IMG/VR virus record: IMGVR_UViG_3300025102_000015
Coordinates: 1-64,000 of that record
Origin: a virus
Length of the DNA stretch: 64,000 bases
Direction: 5' to 3' (one strand)
Under the pieces are notes generated by a model. That model was not told the origin of the DNA, made no database searches, and saw only the letters and a list, made by a program, of their open reading frames with translations. Below are positions 56,824 to 64,000 of this stretch, piece after piece (positions within the stretch are counted from its first letter, which is position 1; every line of letters begins with the position of its first letter). The position numbers and the translations under genes were made by a program.

Positions 56824-59800
56824 TGGAAACGCCAGCACCAGATTTTTCTAATACACCACCACCTGATCCATATGGAGTACCATCTGGAACACCGGCGCCG
56901 GCTGCTGTACATTTAGGAAGCCCAGATGTAGAGATACAGGATATTTTTGTAACTGTTATATCTTACCCACAACTCGGTGCAGGTGGTGTTGAGGGTTCAT
57001 TTGATAACACTAGAGGTAGTGTTAATGTTGATTACGTTTCTTTAAGTAGGGGGTTTGATGGTGAAGTAGAATATTTTGTTGAAGATTTTAACAATAAGGA
57101 AGAACTTGAGGATGGTGTTTCAGCAGTATCACCTGGTACTGCGCAAATAACTATAAATGCTGCTAACTTAACTTTAGGTGCTGATGAAGTCTCTAGAGAC
57201 GGCAGCATGGATGTTACTATATCTCTTCAGCAAATTGTAGATGGTAGACCATATGTTAAATCTCAAACTTTAAACATACCTAACCCTAATTACGATCCTT
57301 CAACACCTGGTGTTACTCCACCACCGGAACGAGAGAGTGAGGGGGTAAATGTAAGGGAAGTAGAGATTATTACGGATGTTTTGGAATCAGAACCATCACG
57401 TCCTACTATTGTTGAAGACACGGGCGTTACACAACCGCCTGATGAAGCTACACCTCCTCCTACTGTTACAGATGCTGACCCCACACCTGAATTAACTTAT
57501 ACAGATGACAGCGGGTTAAGTGATCAGACTGAAGATTTTGAATCAGCTCCGGAGACGGAAACTGTTACGATTAGTAAGAGTGATATTGTTGATACAATAC
57601 GTGATCCGTTAGCAGCAGCAGCTAAGTTAGCTGAAGAATCAGTTACTGCTGCTGAAAATACAATTGGAAATGGTCGTCCAGGAGGTCGTGGTTACGCGCC
57701 CGGTACACTTGGCTTATCATTAAGAGTACAAAATAGAAGGCCTAATGAATTTCCGCAAAGTTTTGTAACTCGAGTTGCAAATCTAAATGACATGGCTGAA
57801 AGCGCCCGAGACTCAGCGAACTTAGCAAATGGAAAGGTTGCTATGGCTTTGATGAGTGTTAACCAATGGTTAAATACAGCTAATAATTTTGATGTATTAT
57901 CTAATACATCGATAACAGACGTTTATAATAATATTGACAGTGCTGCAATAGCTATAAACGCAGCAGCTGGTGATGCAGAGGAAACATATCGAATTGGCCA
58001 AGCTGGGAAGCAGCATGCTGCTTGGCAAATTACATCTAGAACAAGTGCTAGTAAAACTACAGCTCTTAACCTTGCGGGAGCTTTTATTAGCATACTTGCA
58101 AAAATAGAATCTCTTAAAGAAGCAGTGGATGCAGCGCAGCTAGCTGCTGATAGGGCTTCAGCAGATGCTGCTGCACGAATTGCAGCAGAAAGGCTTGAAA
58201 GACTTAATGCAATAAAAGACCGGGCGATAAGTTCATTAGGCGAGGATGTTATACCTTATTATAGAAAGCAAGAGTATATTGATCAAATTAATTCGTTAGG
58301 TACAACAACAGTATTAATAAATCAGTTTTTATTTAATGCAGCTCAAGCTCGACAACAAGCTATTCAGCAAGTTAGTGATGATAAAGTAAAGGAAGCAGAA
58401 GCTCGTGCTGAAGCGAAAAGACAAGAAGAAGAGGATCGAACAGCGCAGGCTGAACTAGAATATGAAGCTCAGAGACAACAAGGTATAGATCGAGCGGCTA
58501 GACTTGAAGAAATTGCTGCTAAACGCTTCGAGGCTCGTGAACGAAGCCTAAACAGTCGATTAGAGTTATTAACCTGGACAGAAATAACTGAACTGGCTGA
58601 GGAAATATACGCAAAGTACGTAGAAGTCCGAGATAGTAATCTGCCGGCGGATGCTAAGCTTATACAGATGCGTTTTCTAGACGATGATCTCGGTATTATT
58701 CAAAAGTTTTTAGATGATAATCCAGAGTTAGTATTTGAAGACCCAACGACCATAGAGTCGCAGCTAGCTGCGCGAGAGCTATCACAAACAGCTAAGAATA
58801 TAAATAAGGTTCTTTTAGATGCAATGCCTATTAACTTTGGTACTGGGCTATCAAAAGTAGATTTTTCCGGAGTTAATGAGGCTGGTGCAGAAAACTGGTC
58901 TCCACAAAATCAAAATGATAGACCACCTCCATGGAGAAAGGCAGCTACATTAATAACCCCGCAGCATGTCGTCCTATCAAAACATTGGCCTGTTTTATAT
59001 GGTCCTAATGATCCATTTGGCGGTGAAGTAGTTTTTGTAGATAAAAATGGAAATAGAATTACTAGAAGGATAGTTTTAACGCAAAATCTAGATCGGGAAG
59101 TCGGAGGTAATAGTAAGTATGATGTAACTGTTGGTTTACTCAATGAACCGGTTGATAATGTAACAATTTACTCACTACCTCAACCTAAGAGTTTCACTGA
59201 ATATTCAGAAATTCTAAAAGGTAGTCATTTTGTACGCACGGATCAAGAAAGAAAAGCGCTTATTGTAAAATATGGAGGGGGATCTAATAATGGTGTTAAT
59301 ATTACATTTCCACCACACACTAATGTTGACGAGGAATATCGAGAGTCTGATAATTACATCAATGAACCATTAGAAAGAGGCGATAGTAGTTCCCCTACTT
59401 TTATATATACAAATAATACACCGATTCTAATTGAAACTCATTTTACTACTAGCGGTGGTCCTTTCTACGGTACACTTGCGATACAGGAGCTTATAAACAA
59501 AGCAATAACTAAACTAGCAGGTGAAACGATGGGTGTGTATGGTGGTAATTATACACCTAACACAGTTGATATTGATGAAGAACTTTTAAAAGGTATTTCA
59601 TCAAGTGATGATGATAGTTATGGTGTTGTACGTACAACACCACCGCCGGATGAAACCACTCCTCCACCACCTCCAGTAACCCAACCTCCGTGTCCTGAAG
59701 GTAAGGAAAGAGTTAACGGTGAATGTGTAGATGTTTGTCCTGACGGTTGGAGGCGTAATGAACAGGGTATATGCTATGATCCGTATCCTGAGCCGGTTGA

Positions 59801-60353
59801 TGAATCGGATGGTTCATTAAACGGTAGCCCGATCATAAGAACACCAGATTTACCCGGATTAATATTTTCTGATCCAACCGACGGTAGTAGTAGTGATTTT
59901 AGGATATATGAAGATCCTACTACTGAGCCACCGTATAGAACTACACCACCGTATACTACGCCACCTTATACGACTACACCGACGTATACCACACCGACGT
60001 ATACCACACCGGTATATACTACCCCACCGCCGCCATGTACAACTATTCCACCACATATTGTACCACCGGGAGAGAGCTTTCCTCCAGATCCTAGAACCCC
60101 AATAATTACTCTACCTCCTGAACCACCAGAGCCGCCGGAGCTACCGGAAACACCTGAGACTCAAGAGGTGCCGATATTTTTATATCCGGCTCCTATTTTA
60201 CCGTTACAAACACCGTTCATAATGGACGAGGTTACAACTACGACTACTACAACTACTACAACTACTACTACGACAACGACAGTTCCTCCTGTATTAACGG
60301 TGACTACAACTATTTGTCCGGAGGATGAAGATTGCAATAACCTACAGTTTTAG
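56823..60353 (+). CDS. Modular tail protein with trypsin-like domain and Thr/Pro-rich end
   Basis: 1176 residues in blocks. Residues 1-250: Pro/Glu/Thr-rich linkers with a small beta domain. 260-640: coiled coil (AEARAEAKRQEEEDRTAQAE is typical). 690-895: trypsin-like domain with H721 in VVLSKHWP, D767 in KYDVTVGLL and S855 in RGDSSSPTF, spacing 46 and 88 as in chymotrypsin-fold peptidases. 957-985: EGF-like Cys block (CPEGKERVNGEC). 1033-1073: mucin-like TTPPYTT repeats. 1138-1153: sixteen Thr in mixed ACN codons. C-terminal CPEDEDC. The next gene is a GT27-like glycosyltransferase. Likely an extracellular fibre or appendage that may cut or be cut. Confidence 0.75.
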   Translation: METPAPDFSNTPPPDPYGVPSGTPAPAAVHLGSPDVEIQDIFVTVISYPQLGAGGVEGSFDNTRGSVNVDYVSLSRGFDGEVEYFVEDFNNKEELEDGVSAVSPGTAQITINAANLTLGADEVSRDGSMDVTISLQQIVDGRPYVKSQTLNIPNPNYDPSTPGVTPPPERESEGVNVREVEIITDVLESEPSRPTIVEDTGVTQPPDEATPPPTVTDADPTPELTYTDDSGLSDQTEDFESAPETETVTISKSDIVDTIRDPLAAAAKLAEESVTAAENTIGNGRPGGRGYAPGTLGLSLRVQNRRPNEFPQSFVTRVANLNDMAESARDSANLANGKVAMALMSVNQWLNTANNFDVLSNTSITDVYNNIDSAAIAINAAAGDAEETYRIGQAGKQHAAWQITSRTSASKTTALNLAGAFISILAKIESLKEAVDAAQLAADRASADAAARIAAERLERLNAIKDRAISSLGEDVIPYYRKQEYIDQINSLGTTTVLINQFLFNAAQARQQAIQQVSDDKVKEAEARAEAKRQEEEDRTAQAELEYEAQRQQGIDRAARLEEIAAKRFEARERSLNSRLELLTWTEITELAEEIYAKYVEVRDSNLPADAKLIQMRFLDDDLGIIQKFLDDNPELVFEDPTTIESQLAARELSQTAKNINKVLLDAMPINFGTGLSKVDFSGVNEAGAENWSPQNQNDRPPPWRKAATLITPQHVVLSKHWPVLYGPNDPFGGEVVFVDKNGNRITRRIVLTQNLDREVGGNSKYDVTVGLLNEPVDNVTIYSLPQPKSFTEYSEILKGSHFVRTDQERKALIVKYGGGSNNGVNITFPPHTNVDEEYRESDNYINEPLERGDSSSPTFIYTNNTPILIETHFTTSGGPFYGTLAIQELINKAITKLAGETMGVYGGNYTPNTVDIDEELLKGISSSDDDSYGVVRTTPPPDETTPPPPPVTQPPCPEGKERVNGECVDVCPDGWRRNEQGICYDPYPEPVDESDGSLNGSPIIRTPDLPGLIFSDPTDGSSSDFRIYEDPTTEPPYRTTPPYTTPPYTTTPTYTTPTYTTPVYTTPPPPCTTIPPHIVPPGESFPPDPRTPIITLPPEPPEPPELPETPETQEVPIFLYPAPILPLQTPFIMDEVTTTTTTTTTTTTTTTTVPPVLTVTTTICPEDEDCNNLQF

Positions 60354-60364
60354 TAATTATTAAT

Positions 60365-61192
60365 GTGGGAAAGCTAACTATCGGAACTTGCGTTTATGAT
60401 GACTATGAAGGTCTCTATTTTACTATTCAATCCTTAAGATTACATCATAAAGAGGTATTAGATAGGCTAGAATTTGTTATCATTAATAACAACCCAAAAT
60501 CAGCACAAGGAAGAGAGATCCGTAAGTTTGTCGACTGGCTTAAAGAGCCTGTAACATATGTTGAGTTTGATGGTTTCTCAGCAACCTCACTAAGAGATAA
60601 AATATTTGGTTTAGCTAACACTGAATACGTATTAGTATTAGATTGTCATGTATTATTAGATCCTGGTAGCTTAAAGAAGCTTTTAGATTTTTATGATGCA
60701 GGTAAAGATCATCAAAACTTATTACAAGGGCCGTTAATATATGATGATATGAAGAATGTAAGCACCCATTTTAATCTCGATAAGTGGGGTAGTGATATGT
60801 GGGGCGTTTGGGATACAGATAAACGAGGTAAAGATCCTAATAATAAACCATTTGAAATACCAGCACAAGGTTTAGGTTTATTTACATGTAGAAAAGATAG
60901 CTGGTTAGGCTTTAATAAAAAGTTTAGAGGATTTGGTGGTGAAGAGGGCTATATTCATGAAAAATATAGATTAGCTGGGCGAAAGGCTGTTTGTTTACCG
61001 TTTCTTCGATGGTTACATCGCTTCGGTAGACCTGCTGGTGTTCCTTATCGCCCAACTAAAGAGGATAGATTCCGTAATTATATGATTGGATTCCAAGAAA
61101 TTGGAAAAGATACTAATGAAATAATCGAAAGATTTAAAGGTAAAGTATCAACAGAATATATCCAAGCCGTTAAAGAAGAATTAGGTTTATAA
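60365..61192 (+). CDS. Glycosyltransferase with polypeptide GalNAc-transferase-like motifs
   Basis: 275 residues, GT-A fold. GTG 60365 follows TAATTA by 5 nt. Motifs: IGTCVYDDYEGLYFTIQSL (donor-binding start), D93-C-H95 (VLVLDCHVLLDPGSL), where GT27 enzymes have Asp-x-His and most GT2 enzymes Asp-x-Asp, GGEE (191-194), and HRFGRPAGVPY with H218, matching the third metal ligand and HxF/PY pattern of GT27. It is soluble and lacks a lectin domain. GT27 enzymes attach GalNAc to Ser/Thr of mucin-like chains; the adjacent protein has such chains. The sugar here is not proven. Confidence 0.7.
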   Translation: MGKLTIGTCVYDDYEGLYFTIQSLRLHHKEVLDRLEFVIINNNPKSAQGREIRKFVDWLKEPVTYVEFDGFSATSLRDKIFGLANTEYVLVLDCHVLLDPGSLKKLLDFYDAGKDHQNLLQGPLIYDDMKNVSTHFNLDKWGSDMWGVWDTDKRGKDPNNKPFEIPAQGLGLFTCRKDSWLGFNKKFRGFGGEEGYIHEKYRLAGRKAVCLPFLRWLHRFGRPAGVPYRPTKEDRFRNYMIGFQEIGKDTNEIIERFKGKVSTEYIQAVKEELGL

Positions 61193-61420
61193 GTTACCTA
61201 AAGTAGCTTCTACCTTGAGATCATGCTTCATTGAATGAAATCTCTCATCAATATACTTTTGAAAAGCGAGAGGCTTAATCCAGTTATTACTTTCAATATC
61301 GATATCTTCTCTACCACCTACTACTTCAAGCGCTTCAATTAGACAAGCCCAACGAACTAGTTCATCAAAGTCCATCGTCTTCGTTGTACCGTCTTTTAGT
61401 TTAAATTCATGTTTATTCAT
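61187..61420 (-). CDS. Small hypothetical protein (77 aa)
   Basis: A helical protein with an acidic start (FKLKDGTTKTMDFDELVRWA) and a charged helix. It is the last gene of a minus-strand run; its stop overlaps the end of the glycosyltransferase gene by 6 nt. The start is 6 nt after the TATAAT of a GGAAC promoter. Not recognised. Confidence 0.55.
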   Translation of the reverse strand: MNKHEFKLKDGTTKTMDFDELVRWACLIEALEVVGGREDIDIESNNWIKPLAFQKYIDERFHSMKHDLKVEATLGNL

Positions 61421-61426
61421 AATATA

Positions 61427-61442
61427 ATTATATTATAGTTCC
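61427..61442 (-). promoter_or_regulatory. GGAAC-N5-TATAAT promoter inside an upstream gene end
   Basis: GGAAC (61438-61442), 5-nt spacer that includes the TAA stop of the upstream gene (61433-61435), TATAAT (61427-61432), then 6 nt to ATG 61420. Confidence 0.65.
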
Positions 61443-61888
61443 GTTCCTGGCTTATAGTCAGATGTTATTTTTATATCCTGGCTTTCGCTTACTTCTTTCG
61501 CTAAGTCAGAGAATGTCTTATTAACATCGAGAGTTTCGGTTAGGAGCGTTGGTACTAGATTTATATCTACTCTATATGTATTGTTACACTTATCACATGT
61601 AAATGTATTATCCATATTTACAAATACATTCTGCTGAAAAGTATTATTATTACATGGGCATACAATTGTCGCTTCATTAAGATCGAGAAGTTGTTGTAAT
61701 TCTCCTTCAAACTCTGCAGTAAGATTATCTACTTTATTAATCTTGAGAGATGAAACAATAAAAGCAATTAAAAACTGACAAACAAAAACGAGAACTGTAG
61801 TCTCCCAAAATCCAAATATATTGCGTAATCCAAAACCAATAGCAAGAGATACAAGTATAGTAATAAAAAACGACCTTAAGATAGTCAT
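61433..61888 (-). CDS. Membrane protein with zinc-ribbon domain
   Basis: 151 residues. Two membrane segments near the start (SFFITILVSLAIGFGL and TTVLVFVCQFLIAFIVSSL), then an acidic helix (LTAEFEGELQQLLDLNE), then a Cys4 ribbon (CPCNNNTF ... CDKCNNTY, residues about 98-123). The C-terminal region is polar. A membrane-anchored zinc-ribbon could tether a replication or lysis factor; not recognised. It overlaps the 108-residue gene by 4 nt. Confidence 0.6.
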   Translation of the reverse strand: MTILRSFFITILVSLAIGFGLRNIFGFWETTVLVFVCQFLIAFIVSSLKINKVDNLTAEFEGELQQLLDLNEATIVCPCNNNTFQQNVFVNMDNTFTCDKCNNTYRVDINLVPTLLTETLDVNKTFSDLAKEVSESQDIKITSDYKPGTEL

Positions 61889-62211
61889 ATAGCTATTTTA
61901 GCCATATCCTCTGGAATATCAAGTAGTAGTTCGTTAATTTGATCAATTTTATTGTTAATTTGATCAATAACACCACCAGCAATATTTTCATTAGATTTTG
62001 CTGCTGCTAACATATTTCTTACTTCAACTAAATTTGTAAACGTGTCTCCTAGGAGCTGATTCATTTGCTGTAAGTGATATGGTAAGATAGGCGGCGCTTT
62101 TTGGTGTTTTTCATTATCCTTATACATACCCATTTGATCTGAAGCATTCATATGAAAGTTGATAGGCTTATCTTCTGGGCCTACGCTGTAAGGAAATTCT
62201 GGTCCATCCAT
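61885..62211 (-). CDS. Late-type structural protein candidate (108 aa)
   Basis: 108 residues: a Pro/Gly-rich start and a coiled-coil-type C-terminal half (LLGDTFTNLVEVRNMLAAAK, GVIDQINNKIDQINELLLDI). Start ATG 62211 has TAAATA 5 nt upstream, and it is divergent from the scaffold-like gene. Probably a virion or assembly factor. Confidence 0.55.
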   Translation of the reverse strand: MDGPEFPYSVGPEDKPINFHMNASDQMGMYKDNEKHQKAPPILPYHLQQMNQLLGDTFTNLVEVRNMLAAAKSNENIAGGVIDQINNKIDQINELLLDIPEDMAKIAI

Positions 62212-62216
62212 GTAAT

Positions 62217-62238
62217 TATTTATGCTAGAGACTAAATA
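62217..62238. promoter_or_regulatory. Divergent late-type promoters
   Basis: Minus-strand TAAATA 62217-62222, 5 nt before ATG 62211; plus-strand TAAATA 62233-62238, 5 nt before ATG 62244. This architecture recurs at 10255-10271 and 18639-18660. Confidence 0.65.
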
Positions 62239-62243
62239 ATTTT

Positions 62244-62681
62244 ATGACCAAATTTGAAAACCGTTTTTTTAAATCTCTTAATGAACAAGCTGAAGAGGAG
62301 AGAGCAGCTTTTGAAGCAGAATTAGAGGATAATACCGAGGCTGGTGATTTTGACGTAGATGTTGAAGTAGATGAAGTTGCTGTTGATGAAGATCCAAATG
62401 TAAAGGCTGCACAAGCTGTTAGCGAGCGCAACGCGGCTATGAGAACTAAGCTTGAAGGTTGGGTTGGTGAAATTGAACAGTTTTTAGAGTACTTAAATGG
62501 TTCATCTCCAGATTCAATTCAAACTCTACTAGCTAATGCTGAGCCTGATACAATCTTTGATCGTATGAAAGCTTCTGAACAGCGTAAAATTGCTAGAGTT
62601 GCTACAGAGCTAGCTGCTCTAAACGAGTCGTTTAAAGGTTATATTGCCCAGACCGGAAATGCTCAGTTTAAATACGTTTGA
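62244..62681 (+). CDS. Acidic prohead-core/scaffold-type protein (145 aa)
   Basis: 145 residues. The start TKFENRFFKSLNEQAEEERA recalls the short amphipathic helices of myovirus internal head proteins. The middle is very acidic (DFDVDVEVDEVAVDED), then a helical C-terminus KIARVATELAALNESFKGY. T4 gp67/gp68 prohead-core proteins have similar size and acidity. Late-type promoter 5 nt upstream; a strong terminator follows inside the convergent primase gene. Confidence 0.5.
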   Translation: MTKFENRFFKSLNEQAEEERAAFEAELEDNTEAGDFDVDVEVDEVAVDEDPNVKAAQAVSERNAAMRTKLEGWVGEIEQFLEYLNGSSPDSIQTLLANAEPDTIFDRMKASEQRKIARVATELAALNESFKGYIAQTGNAQFKYV

Positions 62682-63724
62682 TTTCGATATTTTTTAATCT
62701 CAGATAATCTCACAATACCTTCGATTCCATCGAAGGTATTTTTTTCTATAAAGCTCCACTTTATTTCATCTATCTTACAAGCAATTGCAATATCATTAAA
62801 GTCTTTAAATCTCTTGCCAAACTTCTCCGGCCATATAAACACTCTCTCTCCTTGTTTGAGTAGTACTTCAGACTTTACTAAGGATGCCTGATCAACCCAC
62901 TGTGAATCAAGGATCCACGTTTTATCATACCATTTAAGCGTTGTATTTAACTGCTCTTCTTGCCGTTGTGTAAACGATTTACCACGTTCAGTAATACCTG
63001 CTACAGCAATTGAATTTTTCGTAAAGAAAGCATTAATTGGCCCCTCAAAAATATAAACACAATCATGATCACTACTTACACGATTAATATTAAAGAGCGT
63101 TTTTTCAGCATTTACCTTTCCTAAATATTTCGGTTTAACTTTATTATCTTTGTTTAGGACGGTCCTTGTTTGATAGAACTCTATTTCATCACGCTCATTA
63201 AAAAAAGGTATAACGAGTCTATTTTTATGTACCATATCAGTTAATGATACATATAACGATGAAGGTTTGTTTATCGCGGTATCTAATCGCCGCTCTTTAA
63301 TTAAATGTCTAACAGCTGTAACAACGTTACTACTATTATAAAAGTTAAGCTGAAGCTCGTCAGACAAATTAATACTATCCTTAGGTAAGGTAGCGACTTT
63401 AAAGTTTGGTTTAGTATCTTCACTTCTTTCAACAATATCTTCAGCATCTGGAACATGATCTTTTAATTCTTTAATTATATCTTTATCCGTAGTACCTGAT
63501 ACTTCTTTTATCCATCTTAACGGTTTACCAGACCACCCACAGTTATGACAAAATATATTTTCATTTTTAGGTATGTAATAACATCGTCTTTTTTTACCTA
63601 ATGACTTACCCTCTCTGCAGATAGGACAACTACATTGATAAACGTTATTAAATTTGTTATACTTAGGATAAAAACCTAGCTCAAAGAATTTTAGTATAAC
63701 AAAATCTTCAGGAAGCGATATCAT
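62663..63724 (-). CDS. 61: DnaG-type DNA primase, gp61-like
   Basis: 353 residues (T4 gp61 is 342). A zinc ribbon (C33, C36, C59, C62: CPICREG, FCHNCGW), a helical linker with RHLIKERRL, and a TOPRIM part with CVYIFEGPINAFF (catalytic Glu), TWILDSQWVDQASL (Asp-x-x-x-Asp) and EKFGKRFKDFNDIAI. It makes RNA primers for the lagging strand with the replicative helicase. It overlaps the next upstream gene by 17 nt and the scaffold-like gene by 19 nt at the other end. Confidence 0.87.
   Translation of the reverse strand: MISLPEDFVILKFFELGFYPKYNKFNNVYQCSCPICREGKSLGKKRRCYYIPKNENIFCHNCGWSGKPLRWIKEVSGTTDKDIIKELKDHVPDAEDIVERSEDTKPNFKVATLPKDSINLSDELQLNFYNSSNVVTAVRHLIKERRLDTAINKPSSLYVSLTDMVHKNRLVIPFFNERDEIEFYQTRTVLNKDNKVKPKYLGKVNAEKTLFNINRVSSDHDCVYIFEGPINAFFTKNSIAVAGITERGKSFTQRQEEQLNTTLKWYDKTWILDSQWVDQASLVKSEVLLKQGERVFIWPEKFGKRFKDFNDIAIACKIDEIKWSFIEKNTFDGIEGIVRLSEIKKYRNQTYLN
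62714..62745 (+). terminator. Rho-independent terminator within the convergent primase gene
   Basis: A perfect 12-bp stem (62714-62725 with 62729-62740, loop TCC) followed by T7. It ends transcription of the 62244 gene and lies 33 nt past its stop, inside the C-terminal coding part of the primase on the other strand. Confidence 0.8.
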
Positions 63725-64000
63725 TTAACTTATTATATAAGTTTTTCATAAAAAACAAATTATGCCAATCTTCTTTTTTATCTAAAATTCTCTTAAAGGA
63801 ATATTCCTCGCAATATTCAAGAAATACCTTATATGAAGGATCAACTTTAACAGCTAATTGATCTTTATAGTATTGTGCTTCATCAGGTAGAGACTCATAC
63901 TTATCTAAACAAAATATATCTACGTTTCGTTTGAATATTTCGCGTTGAGAATCATCTAGCATAAATCCAGGATCTTCAAAATATTTTTTAACTGAAGCTT
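63708..64000 (-). CDS. C-terminal end of an unknown protein, runs off the window
   Basis: The frame remains open past an internal ATG at 63962 to the right edge (KKYFEDPGFMLDDSQREIF), so the gene probably starts outside the window and only about the last 97 codons are seen. The visible part is charged helix. It overlaps primase, so a replication gene such as the helicase is possible by position only. Not recognised. Confidence 0.55.
   Translation of the reverse strand, partial: ASVKKYFEDPGFMLDDSQREIFKRNVDIFCLDKYESLPDEAQYYKDQLAVKVDPSYKVFLEYCEEYSFKRILDKKEDWHNLFFMKNLYNKLNDIAS

Noticed and set aside
1-64000. CRISPR arrays, insertion sequences, transposases, integrase or attachment sites
   Set aside because: No direct-repeat array, inverted-repeat-bounded transposase or integrase-like gene was seen, in keeping with a lytic phage.

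Overview
The window is part of the genome of a tailed, contractile-tail bacteriophage with a T4-type morphogenesis plan. The evidence is a large terminase (gp17-like), tail sheath (gp18), tail tube (gp19), baseplate wedge proteins gp25, gp6 and gp53, a gp48-like tube cap, a gp14-like neck protein, a T4-type clamp-loader ATPase (gp44), a DnaG-type primase (gp61-like), dUTPase and three CCA-encoding tRNAs. The DNA is AT-rich and gene-dense, with almost no gaps, and most genes lack a Shine-Dalgarno sequence. Secreted-type host-like proteins, PKD-like folds and a trypsin-like domain suggest a marine Gram-negative host, perhaps Verrucomicrobiota or Bacteroidota, but the sequence does not settle this.

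Layout. 1-3.8 kb: two secreted proteins (one cut by the window edge), tRNA-Leu, tRNA-Met, tRNA-Arg, tiny genes, and a gene interrupted by an in-frame UGA. 3.8-6.2 kb: a minus-strand run of small early-type genes, including a zinc ribbon, a DUF932-like protein and an HExxH metallopeptidase. 6.2-10.2 kb: a sugar-nucleotide/nucleotide operon (dTDP-glucose dehydratase-like, cytidylyltransferase-like, RmlD-like reductase, GMP reductase). 10.3-15.6 kb: Mn-type superoxide dismutase, RecB-like nuclease, holin-like pair, an 800-residue Cys-rich beta-roll adhesin and a GT9-like glycosyltransferase. 15.6-18.6 kb (minus): neck protein gp14, a nucleotidyltransferase and an acidic head-type protein. 18.7-33 kb: terminase, sheath, tube, hub, tape-measure candidate, gp48 and gp53. 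33-35.8 kb: small-terminase candidate, dUTPase, clamp loader. 35.8-48.3 kb: gp25, gp6 and five large, mostly unrecognised baseplate proteins. 48.3-60.4 kb: an array of receptor-binding or fibre proteins, ending in a 1176-residue protein with coiled coil, trypsin-like domain and Thr/Pro-rich tail. 60.4-64 kb: a glycosyltransferase with the motifs of polypeptide GalNAc-transferases, small genes, a scaffold-like protein and primase.

Expression. Two promoter classes can be read directly. About 29 starts, nearly all of virion-type genes, have TAAATA (full T4 late consensus TATAAATA at 11642) 5-9 nt before the start codon, usually 5-6. That places the expected transcription start on the start codon and predicts leaderless late mRNAs. 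In eight cases the TAA stop of the upstream gene is itself part of the promoter. This rule also picks GTG starts at 6205, 17412, 18666 and 26602. A second class, GGAAC-N5-TATAAT, lies 6-9 nt before starts of small minus-strand genes and probably marks early or middle promoters. Two strong terminators are buried in the coding sequence of convergent neighbours.

The most novel candidates are the Thr/Pro-rich, protease-containing tail protein beside a GT27-like glycosyltransferase (possible virion O-glycosylation), the leaderless late-gene architecture, the GGAAC promoter class, the roughly 48-cysteine adhesin, the UGA-interrupted gene and a tRNA-Leu(UAA) with a class I body.
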